Below, one piece after another: positions 1 to 11,331 of a DNA stretch of 64,000 bases (position 1 is the stretch's first letter; each line of letters begins with the position of its first letter). A program made the position numbers and the translations under genes. This DNA comes from Corynespora cassiicola. Its lineage: Eukaryota; Ascomycota; Dothideomycetes; Pleosporales; Corynesporascaceae. The DNA lies in assembly GCA_022059125.1 (NCBI GenBank), contig JAEUWY010000004.1:248001-312000 (forward strand). The letters are read 5' to 3'. The notes under the pieces were generated by a model. That model searched no databases and had not been told where the DNA came from. It saw only the letters and a program-made list of their open reading frames with translations.

Positions 1-1656
1 CCACACTAAGCCAGCAAATTTGCGCTCACAGGTTTTCACCCTCACCATATATATCGTAGCCTTTCCAAGAAGCTTCTATGATATTGGACTTTGCTTCATT
101 CCCGTCGACCCTTCTTTTCTGACCTGATCTTGCCGAAGAATCCACCTGTTGGACCTCGACGCGTATTGCTCAGTCATGACCTATTCATGACCCTCGTCGG
201 TGGTGCTCATTAATGCGAGCAATCTATCCTCTCGGCCTAGATAGTGAGACGTTATAGAGTCTCCTCATTCGTGGCTAAGCCAAAGTGTAGTCATCACTCA
301 TGGGAAAGATTACGCCAAATAGCCACTTCGTTGGGACACCCATTTCATCTCCTCATTTATATTTACTCTCCCAACTTTCTCTGCCCATCTACTCTCCATG
401 TTTCCCGGTCAACTGTTTCTGTCCATTGGTGGATAGTACTGTATCTATGAGACGATGATAGTGGCTGCCTATTTAGCCTGTTCCAACCGAAGTTCCAGCC
501 TTTATCACGTTCCTCACCCATTGAAAATCCAACTACCTGAATGTTAGTTCCAGCATAAAAAAATTTGAGGGCTTCAATAATACCAATCAAACTTCCAATT
601 AGGTCATAATAGTAAAGATATACTGATCGCAAACAAAGACCAATAGTCAACGCATCTTTGGTGAAACCATCCTAGTTCAGTAGCGCTTCGCCTGAAGTCG
701 TCTCTTCTGAGCATGCGGCCGAATTCTCCGACCTGCGGAAACTAGGCCAAAATCTCTTCGATGGATATATTCCTCGGTCAGAATCTTGTTTGCCATGGCA
801 GCGTCGTCGTAAGGCCTCAGCGGCTGTCTTGACTCAATGCACCATCAGGTGGCAGAAACGACAGCAAAAGGAGGTAGTGGGCAAGCGAAGACATTAGGTT
901 CTATGTTGGCAGTTTGACATCAACATTTTGTGGTCGAGAAGCTGTTGATCCAGCTTTAGTCTTTCTGTGCTTATTTTTCAGTGACGATTGTCACGAGCAC
1001 CTATGAAGGTCCGACACTACCTAGGTAATGCAGGTCAGTTTGTTGCGATGGCCGACTTAAAGTGCTCGAAGCCTGGCCGTCGCTGCGATTAGATCGGAAT
1101 AATGGCAGCTATAAAAGTAGATTTTGCGAACCAGCAAAAAAGTTTGCTGTAACAAAATTTTCCTCGAAGTATACTATCGCATACCCTCGCACATACGGGA
1201 AGGATGCAAGTCAAGCCCTTTCAGAGTGAGAGGGGCAAGAAGAAAAAAAACATACGACAGCGGGTATTCGCTAGTGGTCACCCACCTAACTACTAATCCG
1301 CCGGTACGCTGCTTGAGTATGGCTGAGCGGACGGGAAGCCCTATTGTTCAGCGTCCTGTGGTCGTATGTATCATATTGTCAACGTTTTTCATATATAAAA
1401 TAGCTGTGAATGCTCTTCTAGCAAGTAGTGGGCGAACAGAATTTATAGCTCGCGTAGTGCCTCCGGACGTCAACACCAACGCCACCACACTTATATACCT
1501 ATCTTACACCCTTATTTCCATCTTTCGTCATGTACGTTTACATTTATACGATTCTCTGGGATCGAATGTTGAATTACTTCAAATATCTACAGATCAGACT
1601 CGAATGAGGCTCTTAGTCCCTAGGTACATAAACCGAAAGCCAACAAATAGGCATGT
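1..1656. other. Long non-coding or unresolved stretch
   Basis: No gene can be supported here. Longer open frames, such as one at 1124-1660 on the plus strand, have no family resemblance, signal peptide or intron consensus and look like chance. One shorter stretch at 676-897 has a more protein-like composition and is listed separately. Confidence 0.5.
676..897 (+). other. Orphan coding-like segment (possible exon)
   Basis: A 73-codon open frame on the plus strand starts directly after a cctag that would serve as a 3' splice site and ends at a TAG at 895-897. It has no ATG. The translation is hydrophilic and looks protein-like, with a GYIPRSESCLPWQRRRK stretch in the middle. I do not recognise the family. 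It may be the last exon of a gene whose first exon I cannot place, a remnant, or chance. Confidence 0.2.
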
Positions 1657-3305
1657 TTAAGAAGTCAACTGAGACCCGTATCCAGTTCCTTCGCCCCGAA
1701 AAACGTCCGTCTGTAGGGTTTTCCCGTACGAAAACCCATTGAAGTGAACTTCATCATATACAGTTGCTGGCAGTTCCTTGAAGAAGGTTTGAATCTTTCT
1801 TGCCGATATCAAAAATCGCTGCTTCAGTTTCTCATACCCCTCATCAACAATCATATAGTCACGTTTCTTGATAATGCCATCAACCATCACATGCTTGACA
1901 TCGCCAACGCTGGCATGCAAGATGATAGCTGCAACTGGATCGTCCCAGCCCAACATGGAAGGTGACGTACCGCTCCAGACGACCAGGTCAGCCTTTGCAC
2001 CCACGGCCAATATTCCAATATCCGGACGACGCAAAGCAAGTCCCCCATTCCTAGTAGCGAGAAGGAATGCTTGGTTCACCGACATGGGGTTCGTGGTGGG
2101 CACGTGCCACCGGTTTATAATCTCGCGGTAGAGAGTGCGACGGGTGACTTGCAACCACAAGCGCGCTTGGGTCAATATGTCACCGGAGAAGGTCCATGCT
2201 GCGTCAACGCCGAGGGAAGACTGGTCTTGTATGAGGTGGCTATCAGGGTGATCGTGGCCGAAATGCATTTCCGATTCCGGCGTGATGGAGACATAGTGGT
2301 TGTACTGGCGGAGAAGCGAGGCGTCAGTAGCTGATAAGTGGCTCGCGTGGGCGAAAATGACGGGAATGGATTGGTTGAGGAAGCCAAAGGAGTGGACATC
2401 CTTAGGTAGACCATCGACTGTCTTTGTGTAAGAATATGCAATCTCTCCTTAGTTTATCCTAGGGAAATATTTACTTACAGCCCCAAAGTTGAAGTCCGGA
2501 GTGAGCAGAAATCAGTGAAACATTGTACTCTCTAGCCAAGTAGAATGTTAGCCAACTTGTTGCTGTGAACGAATGTAAATGAAGTTGCTTACGTCGCTAA
2601 CTCGAGCACTGCGCGAGTCTGTTCCATATTGCCAGGATAGAAGGAGTCATAAGCTATTGCAAGCGATGTAGGGCTGCCTCTTTGGATGTTTCTAGCCTCA
2701 TGGCGTCGATAAAGGGCGACCTGCTCTTCGAAAGAGAGCGTGCCTTCTCCCAGATCGGCATAGTCGACAAAGGCGTATGACCAATAGACTCGTCCTCCTG
2801 AGTCTACCGCGGCCTGTAAAGCAGCATCTGAGTGGTTTGTGGACCATTGCGCATGTGCATGATCGACAATTGTGGTAGTTCCTCCATTCAATGCTTCATA
2901 GATGCCCACTTTCTCGCCAATATATATGTCTTCAGGGCTAAATATATCGCGTGCTTGTGATACAGGGCTCATGCGGAACATGTATTCGACAAGACTAATG
3001 TTGGATGCAATGGTCTTGTAAGCGCTTTGCCAGAGATGACGGTGGGTATCAACCATGCCAGTCGAGACAATATCGCCTTCCACATCGATAATGTCGGTAT
3101 CGTTGGGAAGCGTTCCATTGTACAGGCCGGAGACAACTGCAGTTATCCGATCGTCCTCGACTAGAACGGAGCCATTGCGAATAATACTCAAGGATTCGGT
3201 AGTTACGTCGAAAGCCACGATTGTGCCCTTTTCAAAGAGAGTTGATGCAGCGCTGACAACGTACAGTAGCGTTGCGCTGGTAAGAAAAGTTTTAAGAGGG
3301 AGCAT
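1657..3305 (-). CDS. Secreted amidohydrolase (metal-dependent, chlorohydrolase/deaminase type)
   Basis: Three exons fit: 3305-2593, 2531-2479 and 2417-1657. The introns are 61 nt each and the total is 1527 nt, giving 508 residues. The protein opens with a hydrophobic signal peptide (MLPLKTFLTSATLLYVVSAA). The metal-binding HxH of the amidohydrolase fold is seen as DTHRHLWQ near residue 92. Further histidines follow in DHAHAQW, SAHSGLQLWG, FAHASHL and GHDHPDS, and the C-terminal beta-sandwich carries the usual GAKADLVVW. These features place it in the superfamily of atrazine chlorohydrolase and guanine or cytosine deaminases, which hydrolyse C-N or C-Cl bonds of heterocycles. The substrate is unknown. 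A secreted form with several NxS/T sites suggests action outside the cell or in the secretory path. The next gene upstream on the same strand is an allantoate-permease-like carrier, which may take up the product. Confidence 0.85.
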
Positions 3306-4545
3306 CTTATGAACGATTTTTGAATTATACCCGATGCAAAGAGTTGTAGTAGTTTGAAATGTATACTACTCATAGGGACCTCATTATATTATAGCCAGAT
3401 CTACCCAGGTACTTTTCTTCATCTGTCACATGGCTTTTGGAGCAGATCATCTTAATCTCATTTTGGGTCCTGCTCGCACCTTAGCATGCTGACCGCCCGA
3501 GAACTTTGGTAAGCAACGAGCATCACCACGCTCAGCGGGTATTGTTGTTTCCGGTCAGACATTCCGTGTGTTCCGCTTACAAATGTGTTCTTGTCCATAA
3601 GCTGGGCACGTGATCGGTGTAATCCCACAAATGGGAGAGAATCAGAGTACGCCAATTAATGCGCTTGTGATCACGTTTTGCCGCCCAATTGTTCCAATAA
3701 CCATCAAATGGCTTAATGAAAAAACATGGCTCTCGAATCGATTCCATCGAAACACCACTTAGATTACGCTTTAGTAATAGTATTAGAGAGACAGGTCGAG
3801 ACAAATCTATCCTAGCAATTGGTCTGACATACTGCTACTCTTCTTATTTTGACTTCCGAGCTTAAAGACTGAAACTGATCTATATGCTCTATGTATATGC
3901 ATCCTCTGTTCCACTAAAAAATGGTACCAAGAGATCCTTTCAAGAGTATATGCAACAATGTGCCCAGCGAGCCTCACAAAGAAATGACATTACCTAAGTT
4001 AGATATCGCTCACTCAATTCTCAATCATTAGATTCAGGGTGAACTGATGAGCTTGGCAGGCGTTGACGGATATCAAAGTCAGAACTTAGTTCCGGCGAAA
4101 GACTGCCTTTTTGGGTGAACTAGTCTTGGCGTGATTCGACGAAGCAGTTTCGATGACGTCACCTTTCTTGGCGTCATTACCAGCCCATGCAGCTGCATAC
4201 TAAGTCTTTCGTACTGATAAACAATATTGAAGCAATATTTTGTGGTTTTAAAACTGAGCCTCGTGCTCTCTTTATATATGTCCCTTTCCTACGCAGCGTT
4301 CTCTTTGTATGATCCGATATCGGCAGACATTTTAAACTTTAGTTTGTTTTCGCCGAACTCACTTGGTAGATTCATTACTTTCCTAGCATTTTGGGATTTC
4401 CCCATTGATCCTCTTATTTGCACTGCCTTCGATGATCCTCATGATACCACCGCATAGATTATATGGTGAAGAAGGAGCATATTCATCGTCTAACGAACCA
4501 TGAGGAAACGTCCCTCCTGTGAACAAGCCTTGTGCATTCGATAAA
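3306..4545. other. Intergenic
   Basis: This gap lies between the amidohydrolase start and the transporter stop. It should hold the amidohydrolase promoter (right after 3306) and the transporter 3' end. Small open frames, including one with a leucine-rich start near 4227-4457, begin at TTG and have no support. Confidence 0.5.
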
Positions 4546-6066
4546 TCAACAATCATCTCGGTTATGGTCCTTGACTTGTTCATGCTCCAATTGCTCGCCC
4601 ATATCCCCAAAGCCATGCTCCAAAATCTCTGGTTTCTTGCCCAAGTAGAAACAAATGCCTAGAGTCGCTAGAATACTTCCAGCGGTGAAAGCTGCTGCCA
4701 ATGAAAAACCAATGGGGTAGGTCGGTGCATCAGCAACACGCCATACTCGAAGTGGGATGGTTGCATGGCCCACGTATACAATGGTAACGCAGAGCCCGAC
4801 AACAACAGCCCGGGCTTCGGGCTCTTTGCGTAAGATATCACCAATCCAAGCAATAAAAATGGGAAATGCCGCTTCGGTCATAAATGTAAGAAAGTAGAAA
4901 AACATAATGACGGGGTGGGAATCCGGCCACCTAGCGAGCACAGATGTTGAAACGAGGTGAAATATGTTGACGAATATGAATATTTGCCACCTCCATTGCT
5001 TCCAGTCAGAAATTGCGTTGTAGATAATACTGGCAATAATGGTGAAAGCGTAGCCTCCCAATGGAATGACGTTGACTTGGTAGGTGGAGTAGAGGTTGTT
5101 GCCAGCGGCGTCTTGCACATCTCTGAGATATAGGAGAAAGAAAGCGTTCGCTCGGTTAGACCAAGCATATTGGCAAAATGCGACGATAAGCATGTAAGTA
5201 ATGGGATGCATGAATAAGCATCGCAGTTTCCACCGGAGTTTTGGCCATGAAGTCTTGGTGGCGGTAATCGTGCCAGAGCGAGCCATTCGCTCAAAGGCAA
5301 GTTGACGGTGATTTCTGCTAATCCATATGGCGCGCGTGTTACTTGGGGAGTCGGGAACGACCAGGAAGCCAATAAGACCAAGGAGAATGGTGATGGATCC
5401 AGCGACAATGAAAAGCCATTGCCAGCCAGCTATGCCTTTCGCGCCATGAAGACTACGATGCAACTCTGCTTGTGCAAGCCCAAGGAACATACCACCAGCA
5501 ACGTCAGACATATTGAAAATTGCCAATCGAAGGGCAAGTTCCCCTGGCGTATACCAGTTATAAAGAAGAGCGACGATTCCGGGCCAAGATGATGCAGAGA
5601 ACATGCCGAGGAAGAACCTCAAGATGTAAATTGTTTTTGCGTTGCGGGCGCGGTACGTACTGGCTATAATCAGCGCTTGTCTGGAATCTACAGTAGGAAA
5701 ATACCTTACAATAACACCAAGATACCCCAGCAAACCTCGCATGTAGGAAGGAAAACTGAGGGTCTAATCTGCTTGCTGTCAGATCTGCGTATTGTAGTCG
5801 TACTCGCAAGTTGTAGCACGTACTTTTGTCTGTATTAACTGTGCAGGGACAATAAAGATTGCATACGCAATTGAAAAGTAAGTTTGAAACCATATCAGTT
5901 CGTTTCCAAACAAAGACAGGTCTTCCCTCATTCCTGTAACATACGCTTGCGTAGTTGCATCTTGGTCCATCTCTTTCAATATTCCAGCCACGAATGTCCA
6001 TACTAGCAAAAGAAAGTCGAGCTTGAGACGCAACTTGGTCTCATCGTTTTTCAGGGACGACAACAT
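4546..6066 (-). CDS. MFS transporter, allantoate permease (Dal5/ACS) family
   Basis: The first exon is 6066-5824 with donor gtacgt. The second begins at 5768 and reads RPSVFLPTCEVCWG, a hallmark of TM2 in the anion:cation symporter family. The third runs to the stop at 4546 and contains ILRFFLGMF, SSWPG, LYNWYTP and GWQWLFIVAG. To keep frame between exons two and three, an unusually short intron is needed: 29 nt at 5709-5681 (consensus GTAAGG...CCAG), or 38 nt with donor GTATCT. With the 29-nt version the sum is 1437 nt and 478 residues. About 11-12 membrane segments are visible and the tail is hydrophilic. Family members carry allantoate, ureidosuccinate, vitamins or other organic anions across the plasma membrane; the substrate cannot be read from sequence. 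It may work with the adjacent amidohydrolase. Confidence 0.85.
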
Positions 6067-6825
6067 AATGCCATAAAAGTCTAGAAGTAGATGTCCGAGA
6101 TGCTTCAGTGAAAAAAATCCTATTTTCTCAACTCCATAGTCCCTTCTTATGACATAGCAGTACTAGAGCAATATGTCTGTGATTGAAGGATGATGGCACC
6201 ATAGGCCAAGACATTTCGCCATTTATTCGGCTTTGACTATTCCAATGCCAAGAGAGAAATTATTGCACAAGGTGACCGTATATGGTGAAGCTCCGATAAA
6301 CCTTTACCAACACGTACCTCGGAAAATTTCCGCTGTAGCAGCTGAAGATCTTCCCTGTGTTCGAATGCCCTAAGCAGAATCCTGTTATCTTAAACCAGCT
6401 CCAGGACTTCATTCGATGCTAGTTTCTCAGTCTATACTGAATTAGTTTTTAGCTTCGTGAAGTGAAAGACAGGGTTATTATGGGCAAGCGATTCCGGTGC
6501 CAAGAAGATACCTAAATCTAGTCAGGGCAAGGAATTGTTCATCGTCTCTTCTAAAGAACAAGTTCCATGCTCAATAGAACAAGTATTTTAAATTATCGCG
6601 AAGCAAGTGGCGCATTTTTGCCCCTTCGTAAATAGCATTGGCCTCGACTATTCGGCCTTGTTGCAGCACGCCAACGATCAGCCAGTTACCTGCCCATCAA
6701 TTGTGCTGCAAAACATTGTTGGTAATCATATTAGCTTCAGACTAAGTATCGGTCGCAAGTTTTTAGGGAGACAATAGAGCAGAACCTAAGGGTCGCTCAC
6801 GGGGCTTCCGGAAATACCACCGAAT
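6067..6825. other. Intergenic
   Basis: Promoter side of the transporter and 3' side of the glyoxalase-like gene. I see no coding frame or RNA gene here. Confidence 0.6.
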
Positions 6826-7686
6826 TCAGACGTATTCCACCCAAAACCCACCCATATCGCCCAAGCCGTGTGCATCTATCCTGAGCCTTTCGCCTGTTCT
6901 TTTCCCCTCTTTTATTGCTGTAAGAGTTACGTCACCGTACCAGAAACCCCTTTCTCTAGTCCTCTCCGACTCTTCTTCATTTCTAGGTGTTCTCAGTACA
7001 ATCGTCGTTCTGCTTTCCAAGCCGTTCACATGGCAGATCCTATCGACTTCAAATAGGGCTTCGCCTCCCTTCTTGCTCGATGCTTCTCCAAACAGTCTTT
7101 CGTACGCATGAATGGTCGCACGAAATTCTTGTTGGTCCCGGATCACAACGGTTAAACTCTTTACTCCAAGCACCCCGCTCGGGTGCACGACGTTTTTCTC
7201 CGTGACCGGAACCCTAGCAATCCGTGGTGTTTCATCGAGACACCAAAACGGTATTTTCCCCCGAACACTCTGCCCACCGTTCTCGCCTTCCGGCCAAATG
7301 ACAGCCCAATGCACATCCATACCATCGGCGCGCTTTCTTCCGCCTTTTCTTGGCGCTTGGTAGGGTAATTGTACTTTTACCAGTTCTTCAAATTTATCAT
7401 CGGGGCCATCGGAAGCAGTGACACTCCAGTCGGTCCAGCCTTTTCGGGTTGCATCTGGGCCCCAATAGTGGTTCGCGATCCCTTCCGGTGTTCCGACAAA
7501 GGATATCAGCTCGATGTAACTACCGTCTCTGAGTAGAATCAGGGTGTTAGATGTGACTCCATGAGCGTGCTTGCCACCGAGCGTAAGAACAAAATTTTCA
7601 GAGATAAATGGGGGTACGGCAGGGAATTCGTCCGCTGCTGTTGGAAGGAAGAGTACGAGATGGTCGAGCTGGGGGAGGGAAGCCAT
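6826..7686 (-). CDS. Glyoxalase-like domain protein
   Basis: Single exon of 286 residues. I start at the ATG at 7686 (MASLPQLDHLVLF) because the open frame further upstream only begins at a TTG. The N-terminus carries the 'LDHLVLFLP' strand and a 'GGKHAHGVTSNTLILL..GSYIELISF' block, typical of the fungal and bacterial Glyoxalase-like domain group within the vicinal oxygen chelate fold. H and E residues at the expected strand ends could bind a metal. The C-terminal half (LGVKSLTVVI) looks like a degenerate second fold repeat. No reaction is established for this family. It lies on the same strand as the amidohydrolase and transporter downstream and could be part of the same small group. Confidence 0.7.
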   Translation of the reverse strand: MASLPQLDHLVLFLPTAADEFPAVPPFISENFVLTLGGKHAHGVTSNTLILLRDGSYIELISFVGTPEGIANHYWGPDATRKGWTDWSVTASDGPDDKFEELVKVQLPYQAPRKGGRKRADGMDVHWAVIWPEGENGGQSVRGKIPFWCLDETPRIARVPVTEKNVVHPSGVLGVKSLTVVIRDQQEFRATIHAYERLFGEASSKKGGEALFEVDRICHVNGLESRTTIVLRTPRNEEESERTRERGFWYGDVTLTAIKEGKRTGERLRIDAHGLGDMGGFWVEYV

Positions 7687-9206
7687 TAGGGTTTGCGATG
7701 AAACGGAACAGAACAATATCTAGGTGACGGAAAGGATAGTTCTATACGGTCAATGATTGCGACGCCGTGAAGATTTGGTTTGTGAGTGTACTAGGGGGTT
7801 GAGGGGTTGCTATCAGATGCCCTCGCTTATCAAAAGGCTCCTTAGCCGATACCATAGGTAATCATGCCATCAGAGGAGAAAATGACGAATCAGAATGGAG
7901 TGGCTATAGTAGTCTCAAGTTAGAATTATTGTAAAGCCATATATCATTTGAACGTCCATGACATTGCTACTTTCTGATTTGACGCGTTTTTTTTTTTGCG
8001 AAGCTTTCGCGAGACAACAGGAAGTCGGTAGGCTTAACCGTGTCGGACTTTGCGCAACAACCCTGCAGACCATCATCCATTTGCGGATTTATAAAGCTCT
8101 GGATGTAGTGATCAGTTTGTAGTCGTGAACATTTTGGATCTCGTTACGGAATATGTTGCGGGGAAGTAAAGCTCTAGGATGGTAGAGGTAAGGTAGCACT
8201 ACCCTTCACTTGATACAAGCAGCTTCTTTCGCGCGCTACTTGACAGATAAGGAACAACAGGGCCAGATCAATATAGTGCCGTTATTAACCCCAAGTCCTT
8301 TCCCACACATATAAAACAGTACACAACAGAAAGCGGCAGGTGGTAGTTGATCATTGGCAACAAAGTCCGACGCAGACGTACGGCGAAGCTCGTATATGCA
8401 ACACCCCAGGAAAAACCACACCACCACCATGTTTGACAGGTGCAGACACACCCGCGCACGCATCGTGGCATAGAGTCAGACCTTCTTTCCCATTGCGTTT
8501 CATCGTCATGTTTTTCGCTAGGCCCTTATCACCGCCGCGTTTCTCAATCCTTCCTCCGGGGCCAAAACCCTTCCGCAACCGGGTAGCTGAAACTAAATTT
8601 ACGAGGAAGATGTTCCCCGCGCGGGGCTATGCCCGAGGCCCGTGCCGCAATATGGAACCCGCGCCGCACAGGTTTGAGGTGCCATGGCGCTGGAATGAAC
8701 CATCGTTACCGAAATGGTCCCGTGGACGCCTTGAAGGTCACCGAAAATGTTGGACACACGCCAGGCACAGCGATAACAGCAAACACAGATATGCTGTGTA
8801 GCGTTTCATTTAGAGACCGACACGTTGAAGCCTCCTATCAGATGAATGTGCATCCCGAGATCAGCGAGAACAGAGGGTCTTCTAACCTGGACTCAGCCTT
8901 GCGACAAGTCGCGCAAGGCTGAGAACCATATCGCTTGGACCCAACAAACACCATGGGTAGACATCCATAACTTCCTGCAGCAATGCCCCCACGGAACCAT
9001 CCATGTCGCAGTTTCAACCCCGGGAACTGCAGCTAGCATGTCACCTCGAACGGAGCCTTGCCAGCTCGTGAACCGATAAAGGGGCCGGTCAGGCCGCCTG
9101 TCTTTGCTCAGTCCAAGTTCCGACATATGAATACAGGATACGAAGGCCCGGACCTTCAAAACGCATCCAAAGTACACTTGAATTGAATCGTAACACCGTT
9201 GCGAAA
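7687..9206. other. Intergenic
   Basis: A divergent gap between the glyoxalase-like gene and the membrane protein gene at 9207. It contains a short T-run near 7989 and several overlapping open frames on both strands at 8236-8922, none with a recognisable product. Promoters for both neighbours should lie at its two ends. Confidence 0.5.
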
Positions 9207-11222
9207 ATGCATTTCGCTCGCACGCTGTACAGATTTTCTTCAATCGCGTTGATCAATCTCGCCACTGCCTCTCCATCGTTGCACTCGGGTGTAAATGTGC
9301 GAAATGCGCCTGGGCAATCCAATGCGGATACATATGATGCTGTAAGGCGAGGCCTTGCAGCAGCCAACATTGAGAGAAGAGATACATCGTTCAAGACCAA
9401 CGAAACGATAAATCAGGCCTGGGATGGTGCTGTACTGCTGAAATTGTGAGTGTCATCCGCTGCCCTCATTCGTCTCGGCTGACCTAGTACTCAAGTGGTG
9501 CTGTTCGGGAAATCCAGCAAGCGAATACTACCGTCGAAGCGGGCATCGAAATCGTATGCACTACATGCTATATCAAAGGATTTGCCACTGCAGAACTAAG
9601 CATAGAGGGTGAATTTAATATCAGCGAGATTGTCGACCAGACGATCACAGATGTCAAAGGAGAGATCCAAAACGTGACAGAGGAAATCGAAAAACAGCTT
9701 GATGGTTACCTTGACACAGTGACGGATAACTTCTCGGATGGAATCGACCTCTCCGATTTCTCTAACTTCGAGCTTCCCACCTTCAACTACTCTTTCGATG
9801 TTGATGTGCCTGCAATTCCGGAATGCAATCTCAAGTTCGGTTTCGACGAACTAGAGATGTACGTTCAGCTCAACACCATTCTCTCTCTTGGTGCCACATA
9901 CACTCTCAACCTCTACTCCTCGAATACACCGGTTGGAATTTCGGTTGGCAAAAATCTCGAGTTCGGCGTCATCTTTTCTGTCGATCTGATTCTATCTGCA
10001 GAGGGGGAGATCGACATCAGCAGCGGTTTCCACTTGAAGCTTGACGATGGTGTGCATATCAACCTTCCGCTATTTAGCAACGAAATAGCCGACATTAATT
10101 TCAACGGCGGCCAATTCGAGTTCCTCCCCGTCACTCTCGAAAGCGCAGGCATCCAGCTCCGAGCCATCCTGCGTATCGGCGCGCACATCGGCCTGAACAT
10201 CGTCACCCCAACACTCCCCGACGTCGAAATTTTCAACCACCCCCTGCCACAGTTTGGTGGAGGCATAGAAGCCGGCATATTTGCCAACATGGCCGAGTTC
10301 CTCACCAACGTGACCTTGGCCCCCGATGATGAAGACTGCAAGCTGCAGTTGGTTCAAGAGTACTCAATCGCCTTGGGCGCTGCAGCCGGTGCCACCGTCG
10401 CGTTCATGAGCTATACCTATGGACCAGTGGCAGAGGTGTCCACGCCAGTGTGGTTCACCACTATCGCAAGCGCATGCGCCATCGAGGCGACAGCAACGCC
10501 GACACCGACCGGTCCTCCAACTATAACGGCGAGCGCTACCCAACGCAATGGAAGAAGACAAGAAGACCTTGAGACTGTGACAGTGAGCACTGAGATCACG
10601 CACACTGGCGTCAGATGCGCAGAGTCCACTCTGAAAAATTGCCCCGTGTCTCTGCAGGTGACGTCGCAGTCTACAGAAACAAGCTTCCTGACTACGGTGG
10701 TGCCATCGGGCGGGGAGGCTACATTTCCGCAGACTATCTCTAATATTACGTCGACGATTGAGTTCGGGGAGGGTGCGCACTCGGTGGAGAAGCTTTCGGG
10801 CAAGCCGTCGACGTATACACCTCCGCCTCCGCCTCCTACTGCGACAGCTTCCGGGCAACCAGGCGATGCGGATGGTGATGGCCAAAATGATGACGATGAA
10901 GATGATGACGATGAAGTTTCTGGCGCTGATAAGAAGCTCGTTATTGGGTTGAGTGTTGGGCTTGGAGTGCCGGTTCTTGTTGCAATACTCGCTGGTGTAT
11001 TTGTGTAAGTGATGCTTCTCTGCGTTGAAATACTTTTCTTACTGACTCGATTCATATAGAATCATCAAGAGGCGCAGAAATTATGCTTCTGTGCCGAAGG
11101 CAGAGACTAACGACTTTGTCACTGAGCCTTATGTTGGCGGTACCGGCGGTTCTCATCAACCCTATCGCGATAATGTGGTCAAGAAACCGCAGATTAAGAT
11201 CAACGTCACAGAGAGTCGTTAG
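9207..11222 (+). CDS. Type I cell-surface membrane protein, function unknown
   Basis: Three exons fit: 9207-9445, 9496-11004 and 11060-11222 (introns 50 and 55 nt, sum 1911 nt, 636 residues). The start is the ATG at 9207, which gives a signal peptide (MHFARTLYRFSSIALINLATA). A large beta-rich, aliphatic ectodomain follows, reminiscent of uncharacterised fungal surface proteins (possibly the DUF7223 group; from memory and uncertain). Next come a Ser/Thr-rich stretch, a PPPPPP segment, a DADGDGQNDDDEDDDDE block like a calcium-binding loop, one membrane helix (LVIGLSVGLGVPVLVAILAG) and a short basic cytoplasmic tail starting KRRR. The intron falls right after the helix. The layout suggests a wall- or surface-exposed adhesin or sensor. 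No enzymatic motif was seen. Confidence 0.75.
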
Positions 11223-11331
11223 CCGAGTTTTTATTTAGGGCGTTATTGGTATATCCACGAAGGGTTTGAGTTTAAGGAATGAATTTACGCTTTCAAGTCT
11301 ACGTTACGCTCCTTGTTGCTCTCGTGATTTA

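Noticed and set aside
1124..1660. 178-codon plus-strand frame near the window start
   Set aside because: No similarity, no splice context, and mixed hydrophobic runs without a signal or membrane layout.
4227..4457. Small secreted peptide with a Leu-rich start
   Set aside because: The frame opens at TTG, the first ATG removes most of the hydrophobic start, and it overlaps the transporter 3' region.
10417..11055. 212-codon antisense frame over the membrane protein
   Set aside because: Poly-Ser/Pro composition mirrors the acidic and Thr-rich sense sequence; no independent support.
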